From NCEH01 sp043195095 (GTDB taxonomy: Bacteria; Pseudomonadota; Alphaproteobacteria; Rhizobiales; Xanthobacteraceae), in assembly GCF_043195095.1 (NCBI RefSeq), contig NZ_JBAFWN010000008.1: DNA of 64,000 bases; one strand, given 5' to 3'. Under the pieces are notes generated by a model, which saw only the letters and a program-made list of their open reading frames with translations, ran no database searches and was not told the DNA's origin. This document shows positions 21,116-30,257 of the stretch, one piece after another (the first letter of the stretch is position 1; each line of letters starts with the position of its first letter). Made by a program: the position numbers and the translations under genes.

Positions 21116-21865
21116 ATGAAGATCCTGGTGCCTGTCAAGCGGGTGGTGGACTACAACGTGAAGGTCCGTGTGAAGGCGGACGGGTCCGGTGTGGAACTGG
21201 CCAACGTCAAGATGTCCATGAACCCGTTCGACGAGATCGCGGTGGAAGAAGCCCTGCGCCTCAAGGAAGCGGGCAAGGCGACCGAGGTGGTGGTGGTTTC
21301 CATCGGCCCGGCGCAGGCCACCGAGACCCTGCGCACCGCGCTCGCCATGGGGGCCGATCGCGGCATCCTGGTGAAGGTGGACGGCGTGGTGGAGCCGCTC
21401 GCCGTGGCCAAGATCCTCAAGGGCGTGGTGGGCGAGGAAGCCCCGCAGCTCGTGATCCTCGGCAAGCAGGCGATCGACGACGATTCCAACCAGACCGGCC
21501 AGATGCTGGCGGCGCTGCTCGGCTGGGGCCAGGGCACGTTCGCCTCCAAGGTGGTGCTGGAAGAGGGTGCGGCCCTCGTCACGCGCGAGATCGACGGCGG
21601 CCTTCAGACCGTGAAGCTCTCCCTGCCGGCCATCGTCACCACCGACCTGCGGCTGAACGAGCCGCGCTATGCCTCGCTGCCCAACATCATGAAGGCCAAG
21701 AAGAAGCCCATCGACGAGAAGACGCCCGACGCCTATGGCGTGGACGTGGCGCCGCGCCTGAAGGTGCTGAACACCGCCGAGCCGGCCGGCCGCAAGGCCG
21801 GGGTGAAGGTGGGCTCGGTGGCCGAGCTGGTGACGAAGCTCAAGGATGAGGCGGGGGTGATCTGA
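21116..21865 (+). CDS. etfB: electron transfer flavoprotein beta subunit
   Basis: With EtfA it forms the FAD/AMP-containing carrier that passes electrons from acyl-CoA and other dehydrogenases to ETF-ubiquinone oxidoreductase. The 249-residue protein starts MKILVPVKRVVDYNVKVRV and has the NPFDEIAVEEALRLKE and LGKQAIDDDSNQTGQM blocks that define the subunit. GGGAGGAG lies eight bases before the ATG at 21116; the longer upstream frame has no similarity. The stop overlaps the etfA start (TGATG). Confidence 0.97.
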   Translation: MKILVPVKRVVDYNVKVRVKADGSGVELANVKMSMNPFDEIAVEEALRLKEAGKATEVVVVSIGPAQATETLRTALAMGADRGILVKVDGVVEPLAVAKILKGVVGEEAPQLVILGKQAIDDDSNQTGQMLAALLGWGQGTFASKVVLEEGAALVTREIDGGLQTVKLSLPAIVTTDLRLNEPRYASLPNIMKAKKKPIDEKTPDAYGVDVAPRLKVLNTAEPAGRKAGVKVGSVAELVTKLKDEAGVI

Positions 21866-22809
21866 TGACGACTTTGCTGCTCGCCGAACACGACAATTCG
21901 GTTCTCAATGGCGCCACCGCCAAGGCCCTGACCGCCGCCGCCGCTTTGGGCGGCCCGGTGCACATCCTGGTCGCCGGCCAGAACGCCGCCGCGGTGGCGG
22001 AAGCCGCCGCCAAGCTCTCGGGCGTGGAGAAGGTGCTGCTCGCCGATGGCGATAGCTATGCGCACCGCCTCGCCGAGCCGCTGGCGGCGCTGATCGTCTC
22101 GCTCGCCCCGGCCTATGACGCGATCGTCGGCGCCTCCACCTCGGTGGCCAAGAACGTGCTGCCGCGCGTCGCCGCGCTGCTGGACGTGATGCAGGTGTCG
22201 GACATCGTGAAGGTGGTTTCGCCCGACACGTTCGAGCGGCCAATCTATGCCGGCAATGCCATCCAGACCGTGCAGGCGACTGACGCGAAGAAGGTCATCA
22301 CGGTGCGGACCGCCTCGTTCGGCGCCACGCCCGAGGGCGGCTCGGCCAGCGTCGAGACCATCGGCGCGGCGGAAAATCCGGGCGTGTCTTCGTTCGTGGA
22401 CGAGGCCATCGCCGCCTCCGACCGTCCGGAACTGACGGCAGCGAAGATCATCGTCTCCGGCGGCCGGGCGGTGGGCTCCAAGGAGAAGTTCGCCGAGGTC
22501 ATCGAGCCGCTCGCCGACGCGCTGGGCGCGGCGGTGGGCGCCTCGCGCGCCGCGGTGGACGCTGGCTATGCCCCGAACGACTGGCAGGTCGGCCAGACCG
22601 GCAAGGTGGTCGCGCCCGAACTTTATGTGGCGGTGGGCATCTCGGGTGCGATTCAGCACTTGGCGGGCATGAAGGATTCCAAGATCATCGTGGCCATCAA
22701 CAAGGACGAGGAAGCGCCTATTTTCCAGGTTGCGGACTACGGCCTGGTGGGCGATCTGTTCACCATCGTGCCCGAGTTGCAGGCGGCGATCGTCAAGGCG
22801 AAGGGCTGA
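21865..22809 (+). CDS. etfA: electron transfer flavoprotein alpha subunit
   Basis: FAD-binding subunit of the ETF heterodimer. The 314-residue protein has the C-terminal FAD-domain signature spread over SGGRAVGSKEKF, GAAVGASRAAVDAGY and QVGQTGKVVAPELYVAVGISGAIQHLAGM. The start codon overlaps the etfB stop by one base, so the pair is translationally coupled. A 3-hydroxyacyl-CoA dehydrogenase follows, consistent with a role in fatty-acid or C4 acyl-CoA oxidation. Confidence 0.97.
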   Translation: MTTLLLAEHDNSVLNGATAKALTAAAALGGPVHILVAGQNAAAVAEAAAKLSGVEKVLLADGDSYAHRLAEPLAALIVSLAPAYDAIVGASTSVAKNVLPRVAALLDVMQVSDIVKVVSPDTFERPIYAGNAIQTVQATDAKKVITVRTASFGATPEGGSASVETIGAAENPGVSSFVDEAIAASDRPELTAAKIIVSGGRAVGSKEKFAEVIEPLADALGAAVGASRAAVDAGYAPNDWQVGQTGKVVAPELYVAVGISGAIQHLAGMKDSKIIVAINKDEEAPIFQVADYGLVGDLFTIVPELQAAIVKAKG

Positions 22810-22815
22810 GGGCCC

Positions 22816-22839
22816 GCCCGGCGCCCATCGAAGCCGGGC
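22816..22839 (+). other. hairpin between etfA and the dehydrogenase gene
   Basis: GCCCGGC and GCCGGGC form a 7-bp stem with a 10-base loop, seven bases after the etfA stop. No T-run follows, so it is more likely a processing or stability element than a full terminator. Confidence 0.4.
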
Positions 22840-22923
22840 GACATCTCCATGCGGCGCCGGTCCACCCGGCTCGGCGCCGACCGGGGCCATCTCGGCCCCC
22901 AATATCGGAAAGACGAGAGCACC

Positions 22924-23805
22924 ATGCCGCTCGAGATCAAGAAGGTCGGGATCATCGGCGCCGGCCAGATGGGCAACGGCATCGCCCATGTCTGCGCGCT
23001 CGCGGGCTATGACGTGGCGCTGAGCGATGCCGATCCGGACCGCATCCGCTCCGGCCTGGCCACGATCAACGGCAACATGGCCAAGCAGGTCTCCAAGGGT
23101 ACCGTGACCGAGCAGGCCCGCCAGGATGCGCTCCAGCGCATCGTCGGCGCGCCGACCATGGACGGGCTTGCCGAATGCGACCTGGTGATCGAATCGGCCA
23201 CCGAGCGCGAGGACGTGAAGCGCAAGATCCTGGCCGATCTCTGCCCGGTGCTGCGGCCGGATGCGCTGATCTCCTCCAACACCTCGTCCATCTCCATCAC
23301 CCGCCTCGCCGCCTCCACCGACCGGCCGGAGCGCTTCATCGGCATTCATTTCATGAATCCGGTGCCGCTGATGGAGCTGGTGGAACTGGTGCGCGGCATC
23401 GCCACCGACGACGACACCTTCGAGAGCGCCAAGCAGTTCGTCACCCGGCTGCACAAGACCTATGCGGTGGCGGAGGATTTCCCCGCCTTCATCGTCAACC
23501 GCATCCTGCTGCCCATGATCAACGAAGCCATCTACACCCTCTATGAGGGCGTCGGCTCCGTGGATGCCATCGACCGGGCCATGAAGCTCGGCGCCAACCA
23601 TCCCATGGGTCCGTTGCAGCTGGCGGATTTCATCGGCCTCGACACCTGCCTCGCCATCATGCAGGTGCTGCACGAGGGGCTTGCCGACAGCAAGTATCGC
23701 CCGTGCCCGCTGCTGGTGAAATACGTCGAAGCCGGCTGGCTCGGCCGCAAGACCCAGCGCGGCTTCTACGATTATCGCGGCGAGAAGCCGGTTCCCACCC
23801 GCTGA
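22924..23805 (+). CDS. 3-hydroxybutyryl-CoA dehydrogenase
   Basis: NAD(P)-dependent oxidation or reduction at C3 of short acyl-CoAs, as in butyrate, polyhydroxybutyrate and fatty-acid metabolism. The 293-residue protein has the Rossmann motif GAGQMGNGIAHVCALAG at residues 10-26, SNTSSISITRLA further on, the catalytic histidine block GIHFMNPVPLMELVE and the helical domain PAFIVNRILLPMINEAIY. It is a single-domain enzyme without a hydratase part. The ATG at 22924 gives the normal family N-terminus. It likely shares the etfBA transcript. Confidence 0.95.
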   Translation: MPLEIKKVGIIGAGQMGNGIAHVCALAGYDVALSDADPDRIRSGLATINGNMAKQVSKGTVTEQARQDALQRIVGAPTMDGLAECDLVIESATEREDVKRKILADLCPVLRPDALISSNTSSISITRLAASTDRPERFIGIHFMNPVPLMELVELVRGIATDDDTFESAKQFVTRLHKTYAVAEDFPAFIVNRILLPMINEAIYTLYEGVGSVDAIDRAMKLGANHPMGPLQLADFIGLDTCLAIMQVLHEGLADSKYRPCPLLVKYVEAGWLGRKTQRGFYDYRGEKPVPTR

Positions 23806-23936
23806 GGCCGACCCCCGCGGCACTGCCGCTGGGGGACCAGATCCCCGCTGTTCCCGATTGCGTGTACAGCCTCCGCCGTCCCTGATCTCGCCGCAAACCG
23901 GGCCTTGCCTGGGCGCGAAGGTCGGGGGAGCGGCGA

Positions 23937-25145
23937 ATGCTGACACGGCGCGCGATGGTCCTGGGCGGACTGGCGATGGGTGGGCTCGCATCGCCTTTCG
24001 GGGGGCGTGGGGCGCGCGCGCAATCCACCAACACCCCGGCGCCCGTGTGCACGGCCGGTTCCGATGGCACGGACCCTTTTCAAGCTCTGATTGATGCGGA
24101 GTGCACCCGGGCGCGGACCCTGCGCGCGACGCGGCTCGCCCTGGTGCTGGGCGTGGTGGGGCCGGATGGAACGGGGCGCCTGCTGTTCGCGGGCGGCGAA
24201 GACCTCACCAATCCCCTCGGCCAGCCGCTCGCCCTCGACGCGAAGACCCCGTTTGAAATCGGCTCGATCTCGAAGGTCTTCACCTCCAGCGTGCATTACA
24301 AGCGCCATGGCCCGTTTGAGGGCACGCTCGGCACCTGGCTCGGCGGCAGCGCGCGCCTGTCTCCGGCGGTGGAAGGGCTGCGCCTCGTCAATCTCGCCAC
24401 CTATCGCCCCGGCCTGCCGCAGGACAACCAGGGCGGCGCCTATCCGCCGCGCACCATGGCGGGGTTCCAGACCCTGTTCGACTTCCTGTCCACCTATAAT
24501 CCGCCCATGGAGCAGGGCGCCTGCTATGCCTATTCGAACCTCGGCTGGGCGCTGCTCGCCATGGCCGGAACGGGGATCGCGGGCGCCGATGCGGACGGCT
24601 TCGCCGAGCGCTACGACCGCCGCCTCGGGGACTATTGCGCCAGCTTCGGCGCCGGCGACACGGGCTGGTTCCGGCCCGGCATGAAGGCCCGCTTGCCGCT
24701 CGGCTATACCAAGCAATGGCAGGCCCTGCCGCGCGACGCGTCCTATCGGCCGACCCATGCGCTGGCGGTGGGCGCGGGCGGCATCGTCAGCACGGGGGCG
24801 GACATGCTGGCCTATCTGCGGCTCAACATGGGCCTCGCGAAGGGCGGGCTCTCAGATCCCGCGCTCGCCTATCAGCAAGGGGCGGATTTCTCCGCCTCCG
24901 CCTGCGCCGGGGGACGCGCTTCGCGCACCGCCTATGGCTGGTTCCGCGCCGATGCGACGGCGCCACGCGGGCGCGTCACGGTGCTCACCAAGGACGGCGG
25001 GGTGGCCGGCTTCACCGCCTGGATGGGCTTTTCCGCCTGGCAAGGCAGCGGCAAGCCCTCGGGCGAAGGGGTGTTCGTGCTCTGCAACGGCCCGTCCGCG
25101 ACCCCCGTCGGCGTGCGGGCCATGAAGCTGCTGCTGGGGGTTTGA
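23937..25145 (+). CDS. exported serine hydrolase of the beta-lactamase/DD-peptidase fold
   Basis: The 402-residue protein begins with a probable Tat signal (twin arginine at residues 4-5, hydrophobic MVLGGLAMGGLA, cleavage near GARAQ), so it should act in the periplasm. It has the class C/penicillin-binding pattern: SISK at about residues 110-113 (nucleophile Ser110), YSN at 199-201 and KDGG in LTKDGGVAGFTAW near the C-terminus in place of KTG. The usual HTSGL segment reads TYRPGL. AmpC-type beta-lactamase, esterase and peptidase are all possible; sequence alone does not decide. It stands alone on its strand, with GGGGGAG before the ATG. Confidence 0.85.
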   Translation: MLTRRAMVLGGLAMGGLASPFGGRGARAQSTNTPAPVCTAGSDGTDPFQALIDAECTRARTLRATRLALVLGVVGPDGTGRLLFAGGEDLTNPLGQPLALDAKTPFEIGSISKVFTSSVHYKRHGPFEGTLGTWLGGSARLSPAVEGLRLVNLATYRPGLPQDNQGGAYPPRTMAGFQTLFDFLSTYNPPMEQGACYAYSNLGWALLAMAGTGIAGADADGFAERYDRRLGDYCASFGAGDTGWFRPGMKARLPLGYTKQWQALPRDASYRPTHALAVGAGGIVSTGADMLAYLRLNMGLAKGGLSDPALAYQQGADFSASACAGGRASRTAYGWFRADATAPRGRVTVLTKDGGVAGFTAWMGFSAWQGSGKPSGEGVFVLCNGPSATPVGVRAMKLLLGV

Positions 25146-25202
25146 GAGGGGCGCCGCCGCTTCAGTTGTTCGGTTTCCCCTCAATGACTCTCCCCGATTG
25201 CC

Positions 25203-25310
25203 CCCACCCTAACCCTCCCCCGCAAGCGGGAGAGGGGAGTGCAAGGCTTGAAAAGGAATAGCCCCCCGCAGGCTCCCTCTCCCGCTCGCGGGGGAGGGGT
25301 GGGGAGGGGG
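25203..25310. repeat. pair of inverted GC-rich palindromic repeats
   Basis: CCCTCCCCCGCAAGCGGGAGAGGGG at 25215 onward and CCCTCTCCCGCTCGCGGGGGAGGGG at 25275 onward are inverted versions of one interspersed palindrome, flanked by CCCCACCC- and GGGGAGGGG-type tails. They lie between two convergent genes (the hydrolase and tlpA) and could act as a bidirectional stop or an mRNA end. A related copy is at 28394-28432. Confidence 0.7.
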
Positions 25311-25311
25311 C

Positions 25312-25328
25312 CCGCGCGTTTCGCGCGG
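25312..25328. other. hairpin downstream of tlpA
   Basis: CCGCGCG, TTT and CGCGCGG make a tight hairpin between tlpA and the palindromic repeats. No clear U-run follows on either strand, so termination is uncertain. Confidence 0.4.
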
Positions 25329-25341
25329 CCAGCCTGGAATC

Positions 25342-26115
25342 TCAGCCCTGGCCGCCGCCGACCGCGCTCTTGATGAGATGCTGGGCATCCTCGCTCGCCC
25401 ATTCGGCCGGGCCGGCGAGATAGCCGAGTTCGCAGCCCTGGGAATCCACCAGCAAGGTGGTGGGCAGGCCGAAGCCGCGCCCGACGGCGCGCAGGGCCTG
25501 GAAGGTCTTGGTGCCGGAATCGGCATAGAAGGCCAGGTTGGAGATGCCGATCTCCTTCAGGAACGCCTTCGGCTTCTCGGCGTCGCGGGTGTCGAGATTG
25601 ATCGCCACCACCTGGAAATTCGCCCCGCCCATGCTCTGCTCCAGCCGGTCGAGGGCGGGCATTTCCTTGCGGCAGGGGACACACCAGGTGGCCCAGAGAT
25701 TGACCAGCAGGGTCTTGCCCTTGAAATCCGCCAGCGTCTTCGGCGTGCCGGTGCCGTCGGCGAAGGAGAGCGGCGGCAGGCGGCGCGGCTCTGTGGCCAG
25801 CGTAAAGGCGGCGATCTCACCCTTGGCCAAGGGTGAAAGACGCTTCGCTGCCTCCACGGCCGGCGCGCAGGCGGGATCGTGGGCCGAGCTGGCACTCTCG
25901 GGGGCCGGAGCGGCCTGCGAATTCGGCGGCGATGAAGCGGCCGTGACCGCGGGTGCATTGCCGGGAAGGGCATTCATCCCGTATAGGGCGAGCGCGCCGG
26001 CCACGGCGCCAGCAAGTGCCGCTCCTGCCACCACAGCCAGCATGCGCCCTTTGCCGCCACGGGCGGGACCGGCGCGGTGTTCGGCGGGGGAGGGCGGCAA
26101 GGTCGGCTCGGTCAT
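25342..26115 (-). CDS. tlpA: membrane-anchored thiol:disulfide interchange protein, TlpA-like
   Basis: Thioredoxin-fold reductase facing the periplasm; TlpA proteins reduce cytochrome oxidase assembly factors and subunits. The 257-residue protein has a short cytoplasmic N-terminus and one membrane anchor at about residues 25-47. A linker follows, then a thioredoxin domain with WATWCVPCRKE (Cys145, Cys148) and a cis-proline region (FGLPTTLLVD). I use the ATG at 26115 (MTEPTLPP). The longer frame upstream overlaps argH. It is divergent from argH with only 15 bases between start codons. Confidence 0.9.
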   Translation of the reverse strand: MTEPTLPPSPAEHRAGPARGGKGRMLAVVAGAALAGAVAGALALYGMNALPGNAPAVTAASSPPNSQAAPAPESASSAHDPACAPAVEAAKRLSPLAKGEIAAFTLATEPRRLPPLSFADGTGTPKTLADFKGKTLLVNLWATWCVPCRKEMPALDRLEQSMGGANFQVVAINLDTRDAEKPKAFLKEIGISNLAFYADSGTKTFQALRAVGRGFGLPTTLLVDSQGCELGYLAGPAEWASEDAQHLIKSAVGGGQG

Positions 26116-26130
26116 CAGCGGAGATCCGTC

Positions 26131-27528
26131 ATGAGCAACAAGATGTGGGGCGGGCGATTCTCCACGGGCCCCGATGCGATCATGGAGGAGATCAACGCCT
26201 CCATCGGCTTCGACCAGCGCCTTTTCGCCCAGGATATCGCCGGTTCCAAGGCCCACGCCACCATGCTGGCGACGCAGGGCATCGTCGCGGGGGAGGATGT
26301 CGAGAAGATCCAGGGCGGTCTAGACACGATCCTGTCAGAGATCGAGGCGGGCAAATTCACCTTCCGGCGCGATCTGGAAGACATCCATATGAATGTGGAG
26401 CAGCGTCTCGCCGACATGATCGGCCCGAGCGCCGGGCGCCTGCATACCGCGCGCTCACGCAACGACCAGGTCGCCACCGACTTCCGCCTCTATGTGCGCG
26501 ACACGGTGGATGCCCTCGACGCGCAGATGGCGGACCTGCAGCTGGCGCTGTCGGAAAAGGCGCTGGCCCATGCGGCGACCGTCATGCCCGGCTTCACCCA
26601 TCTGCAGACCGCCCAGCCGGTGACCTATGGCCACCATTTGATGGCCTATGTGGAGATGCTGGCGCGCGATCGCGGCCGGCTGCGCGATGCGCGCGCGCGG
26701 CTCAACGAATGCCCGCTCGGCTCGGCGGCGCTCGCCGGCACGTCCTTTCCCATCGACCGGGACATGACGGCCAAGGCGCTCGGCTTCGACCGGCCGACGG
26801 CGAATTCGTTGGACGCGGTGTCGGACCGCGATTTCGTGCTGGAGACGCTCTCCGCCGCCGCCATCTGCGCCGTGCATCTCTCGCGCTTCGCGGAAGAAGT
26901 GGTGATCTGGACCTCGCCGGCGTTCGCGCTGATCCGGTTGTCGGATAAATTCACCACCGGCTCCTCCATCATGCCGCAGAAGCGCAATCCGGACGCCGCC
27001 GAGCTGGTGCGCGCCAAGGCGGGCCGCATCATCGGCGCGCTCACCGGCCTGCTGGTGGTGATGAAGGGCCTGCCGCTCGCTTATGCCAAGGACATGCAGG
27101 AAGACAAGGAAGGCGCCTTCGACGCCTTCTCGGCGCTCTCCCTGGTGGTCGCCGCGACCGCCGGCATGGTGCGCGACATCGAGCCCGACGTGGCGCGCAT
27201 GAAGAGCGCCGCCGGGCAGGGCTATTCCACCGCCACGGATCTTGCCGACTGGCTGGTGCGCGCGGCCGGCCTGCCGTTTCGCGAGGCGCACCACGTCACC
27301 GGGCGCATCGTCGCGCTCGCGTCCGATCGCGGCATCGGCCTGCACCGCCTGTCGCTGGAGGACATGCAAAGCGTGGATGGCCGCATCACGCAGGATGTGT
27401 TCAGCGTATTGTCGGTCACCCGCTCCGTGCAGAGCCGCGTATCCTACGGCGGCACTGCGCCGAGCCGGGTGCGCGCCCAGGCCAAGCGCTGGCTGAAGCG
27501 CCTGCAGGCGGAGGCGGCGAAGGCCTGA
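26131..27528 (+). CDS. argH: argininosuccinate lyase
   Basis: Last step of arginine synthesis: argininosuccinate to arginine and fumarate. The 465-residue protein starts MSNKMWGGRF, contains DIHMNVEQRL, TARSRNDQVATD, the TVMPGFTHLQTAQPVT region and the fumarase-superfamily signature GSSIMPQKRNPD at about residues 277-288. The ATG at 26131 is the family start. The tlpA-argH-bluB-lptM-lysA arrangement includes the argH-lptM-lysA neighbourhood common in this order. Confidence 0.97.
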   Translation: MSNKMWGGRFSTGPDAIMEEINASIGFDQRLFAQDIAGSKAHATMLATQGIVAGEDVEKIQGGLDTILSEIEAGKFTFRRDLEDIHMNVEQRLADMIGPSAGRLHTARSRNDQVATDFRLYVRDTVDALDAQMADLQLALSEKALAHAATVMPGFTHLQTAQPVTYGHHLMAYVEMLARDRGRLRDARARLNECPLGSAALAGTSFPIDRDMTAKALGFDRPTANSLDAVSDRDFVLETLSAAAICAVHLSRFAEEVVIWTSPAFALIRLSDKFTTGSSIMPQKRNPDAAELVRAKAGRIIGALTGLLVVMKGLPLAYAKDMQEDKEGAFDAFSALSLVVAATAGMVRDIEPDVARMKSAAGQGYSTATDLADWLVRAAGLPFREAHHVTGRIVALASDRGIGLHRLSLEDMQSVDGRITQDVFSVLSVTRSVQSRVSYGGTAPSRVRAQAKRWLKRLQAEAAKA

Positions 27529-27609
27529 GGCACACAAGGCCTGAGGCGACGGACAAGACGATCGCACCGCCGCAAACGGCGGGCGAAGGCGGCAGGGAGG
27601 GAGGCACCC

Positions 27610-28281
27610 ATGGTCGCGCACGAGGGAACCAACGGCGGGGCGGAGCCCGCGCCGCATTTCGATGCCGCATTCCGCGCGCGGCTGCATGATCTGCTCGCCT
27701 GGCGGCGGGACGTGCGGCACTTCCGCACCGATCCGCTGCCCGACGGCACGATGGCGCGGCTGCTGCAGATGGCCTGCCTCTCGCCCTCCGTCGGCTTGAG
27801 CGAGCCCTGGCGCTTCGTGCTGGTGGACGATCCCGCCCGCCGCGCGGCGGTGCGCGCCTGTTTCGAGGCCTGCAACGCCCACGCGCTCGCCAGCCAGTCG
27901 GCCGACAAGAGCGCCGCTTATGCTCGCCTGAAACTGGCGGGGCTCGATGATGCGCCGGTGCATTTCGCTTTGTTCGCCGATCGCGAGACCGCCCAGGGCC
28001 ACGGGCTCGGCCGGCTCACCATGCCGGAAACGCTGGATTATTCGGCGGTGATGGCGGTGCAGACCCTATGGCTCGCGGCGCGCGCGGAGGGCATCGGCCT
28101 CGGCTGGGTGTCGATCCTACCGCCCGAGCGCATGGGCGAACTCATGGACGTGCCGGCGCACTGGCGCTTCATCGGTTATTTCTGCCTCGGCTTTCCGCGC
28201 GTCGAGAGCGCGGTGCCGGAGCTGGAAACCCGCCATTGGGAACACCGCCACCCGCCGGAAGGGTTCGTTCTGCGGCGCTGA
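27610..28281 (+). CDS. bluB: 5,6-dimethylbenzimidazole synthase BluB
   Basis: Flavin-destroying enzyme that makes the lower ligand of vitamin B12 from reduced FMN and oxygen. The 223-residue nitroreductase-fold protein has RRDVRHFRTDP near residue 32, the PSVGLSEPWRFV block, LDYSAVMAVQTLWLAARAEGIGLGWVS and a C-terminal HWEHRHPPEG. These features separate BluB from ordinary nitroreductases. AGGGAGGGAGG precedes the ATG. No cobalamin riboswitch is visible in the 80 bases upstream. Confidence 0.92.
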   Translation: MVAHEGTNGGAEPAPHFDAAFRARLHDLLAWRRDVRHFRTDPLPDGTMARLLQMACLSPSVGLSEPWRFVLVDDPARRAAVRACFEACNAHALASQSADKSAAYARLKLAGLDDAPVHFALFADRETAQGHGLGRLTMPETLDYSAVMAVQTLWLAARAEGIGLGWVSILPPERMGELMDVPAHWRFIGYFCLGFPRVESAVPELETRHWEHRHPPEGFVLRR

Positions 28282-28582
28282 AGGGCGAATGTCTTTCCGT
28301 TCTCCTACTCCCCTTCCTCCTGCCCGTACGCGGGAGCGGAGCGCCCGGCGCGTGGGGGAGAAAGTTCCGCCCGGGAGCCGCCTGAGCGGTTAAACCCCCT
28401 CTCCCGCGTGCGGGGGAGGGTTGGGGAGGGGGAAGAGCTCGGAAGCGGAAGCTCCACCAAGGTCGCACTCGGGCGCGACAGCGGCGCTGCGGTGCGGTAG
28501 AGAGAAGCGCCGCCGTGCGCGGGGCTCGCCTTTGGCGCGGCCCTCGCTATAGTGGCGTCGAATTTTCTTGGATGGCCTCGCC
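28282..28582. other. intergenic region with palindromic repeats before lptM
   Basis: This roughly 300-bp gap has no gene. It holds a GC-rich interspersed palindrome at 28394-28432 (CCCCCTCTCCCGCGTGCG and GGGGGAGGG) and a diverged relative near 28305-28365. TATAGT at about 28549 is a possible -10 for lptM-lysA, but a matching -35 is not evident. Confidence 0.5.
28394..28432. repeat. GC-rich interspersed palindrome
   Basis: CCCCCTCTCCCGC, a short loop and GCGGGGGAGGG pair, followed by TTGGGGAGGGGG. Same family as the two copies at 25203-25310. Confidence 0.7.
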
Positions 28583-28972
28583 GTGTCGCATCGCTTGCCT
28601 GTCTCCCTGGCTTTCCTGTTTGCCTTGGCGCTCGCCGGCTGCGGCGTGAAGGGTCCGCTGGAGCCGCCGGGCACCAAGCCGCCCACCCCGCCCGGCCAGA
28701 AGGCCGCCGCCGCCAGCACCACGACGCCCAATGCGGCCGCCAATGGTCCCGTTGCGACCGCGCCCCAGGGCTCGGCCGATAACACCCGGGGCCTCGTGAC
28801 GACCGACGACATCATGTCCACCAATTCCTCTCAGCCCGGCAGCGCCGATGCCCGCGCCGCGTCCGGCGATGCCTATGTTGCGCCCAACACGCCCGGCGAC
28901 TCGGTCTCCCGGCCGGTGACGCAGACCCCCAATATCGCCAAACGTCCCTTCATCCTGGACGGGCTGCTCTGA
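28583..28972 (+). CDS. lptM: small lipoprotein LptM (YifL-like)
   Basis: LptM proteins help assemble the LPS translocon LptD/LptE at the outer membrane. The 129-residue product has a lipoprotein signal with lipobox LAGC (Cys20) followed by GVKGPLEPPG, the conserved start of the family. The rest is low-complexity, disordered-looking sequence, longer than in enterobacteria, ending in KRPFILDGLL. I use the GTG at 28583, which gives a signal of normal length. A TTG at 28568 would add five residues. lysA starts 16 bases after the stop, the usual partner. Confidence 0.85.
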   Translation: MSHRLPVSLAFLFALALAGCGVKGPLEPPGTKPPTPPGQKAAAASTTTPNAAANGPVATAPQGSADNTRGLVTTDDIMSTNSSQPGSADARAASGDAYVAPNTPGDSVSRPVTQTPNIAKRPFILDGLL

Positions 28973-28988
28973 CGCGCCCGGAGCCGCC

Positions 28989-30257
28989 ATGCATCATTTC
29001 GACTATCGCGACGGCCGCCTCCAGGCGGAAGACGTCGACCTCACCGCGCTCGCCCATAGCGTCGGCACGCCCTTCTATTGCTATTCCACCGCGACGCTGG
29101 AGCGGCACTATCGCGTGTTCACGCAGGCCTTCGCCGGCCGCGACATGCTGCTGTGCTATGCCCTGAAGGCCAATTCCAACCAGGCGGTGATTTCCACGCT
29201 CGCCCGGCTCGGCGCGGGGGCGGACATCGTCTCCGGCGGGGAATTGAAGCGCGCGCTCGCGGCCGGTGTGCCGGCGGAGCGCATCGTGTTTTCCGGCGTC
29301 GGCAAGACGCGCCAGGAAATGGCCGAGGCGCTCGATGCCGGCATCAAATGCTTCAATGTGGAAAGCGAGCCGGAGCTGGAGCAGCTCTCGCAGGTGGCCA
29401 CCGCGCGCGGTGTCATCGCCCCGGTGTCGCTGCGGGTCAATCCCGACGTGGACGCGAAAACCCACGCCAAGATTTCCACCGGCAAGTCCGAGAACAAGTT
29501 CGGCATTCCCATTTCCACCGCCCGCGCGGTGTATGAGGAAGCCGCACGCCTGCCGGGCATTCGCATCGCCGGCGTGGACATGCATATCGGCAGCCAGATC
29601 ACCGACATGGCGCCGTTCGAGAATGCCATCCTGCTGCTGGCGGAACTGGCGCGCGACCTGATGGCCGCTGGCCATACGCTGCGCCATCTCGATCTCGGCG
29701 GCGGGCTCGGCGTGCCCTATGCGGCGAGCGATCCCGTGCCGCCCGCGCCCGATGCCTATGCGGCGGCGGTGAACCGCGCGCTGGGCGGCCTCAATCTGCC
29801 GCTGATTTTCGAGATGGGCCGCATGATCGTGGCCAATGCCGGCATCCTGGTGACCCGCGTACTCTATGTGAAGCACGGCGAGGGCAAGACCTTCGTGATC
29901 GTGGACGCGGCCATGAACGATCTCATCCGCCCCACCCTCTATGAGGCCCATCACGACATTGTGCCGGTGGTCCGGCCGGCGGCGGGTGCGCCCACCTTGG
30001 TCGCCGACGTGGTGGGGCCGGTGTGCGAGACCGGGGATTATCTCGCTCTCAACCGGTCCCTGCCGGAGCTGAAGGCGGGCGACCTTCTGGCGGTGATGAC
30101 CGCCGGTGCCTATGGGGCGGTGCAGGCGGGCACCTACAACACCCGTCCGCTGATCCCCGAAGTGCTGGTGCGCGGGGCCGACCATGCGGTGGTGCGGCCG
30201 CGCGTTCCGGCCGAGGCCCTGATTGCTTTGGATCGCCAGCCGCCCTGGTTTGCCTGA
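28989..30257 (+). CDS. lysA: diaminopimelate decarboxylase
   Basis: PLP enzyme making lysine from meso-diaminopimelate. The 422-residue protein has the PLP lysine in CYALKANSNQ (Lys60), the HIGSQI motif, glycine-rich LDLGGGLGVPY and the GPVCETGDYLA active-site loop near the C-terminus. Length and order of motifs are normal. It is probably transcribed with lptM. Confidence 0.97.
   Translation: MHHFDYRDGRLQAEDVDLTALAHSVGTPFYCYSTATLERHYRVFTQAFAGRDMLLCYALKANSNQAVISTLARLGAGADIVSGGELKRALAAGVPAERIVFSGVGKTRQEMAEALDAGIKCFNVESEPELEQLSQVATARGVIAPVSLRVNPDVDAKTHAKISTGKSENKFGIPISTARAVYEEAARLPGIRIAGVDMHIGSQITDMAPFENAILLLAELARDLMAAGHTLRHLDLGGGLGVPYAASDPVPPAPDAYAAAVNRALGGLNLPLIFEMGRMIVANAGILVTRVLYVKHGEGKTFVIVDAAMNDLIRPTLYEAHHDIVPVVRPAAGAPTLVADVVGPVCETGDYLALNRSLPELKAGDLLAVMTAGAYGAVQAGTYNTRPLIPEVLVRGADHAVVRPRVPAEALIALDRQPPWFA

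Noticed and set aside
27529..27609. Cobalamin riboswitch before bluB
   Set aside because: The gap is 81 bases, too short for the class, and no B12-box-like sequence is present.
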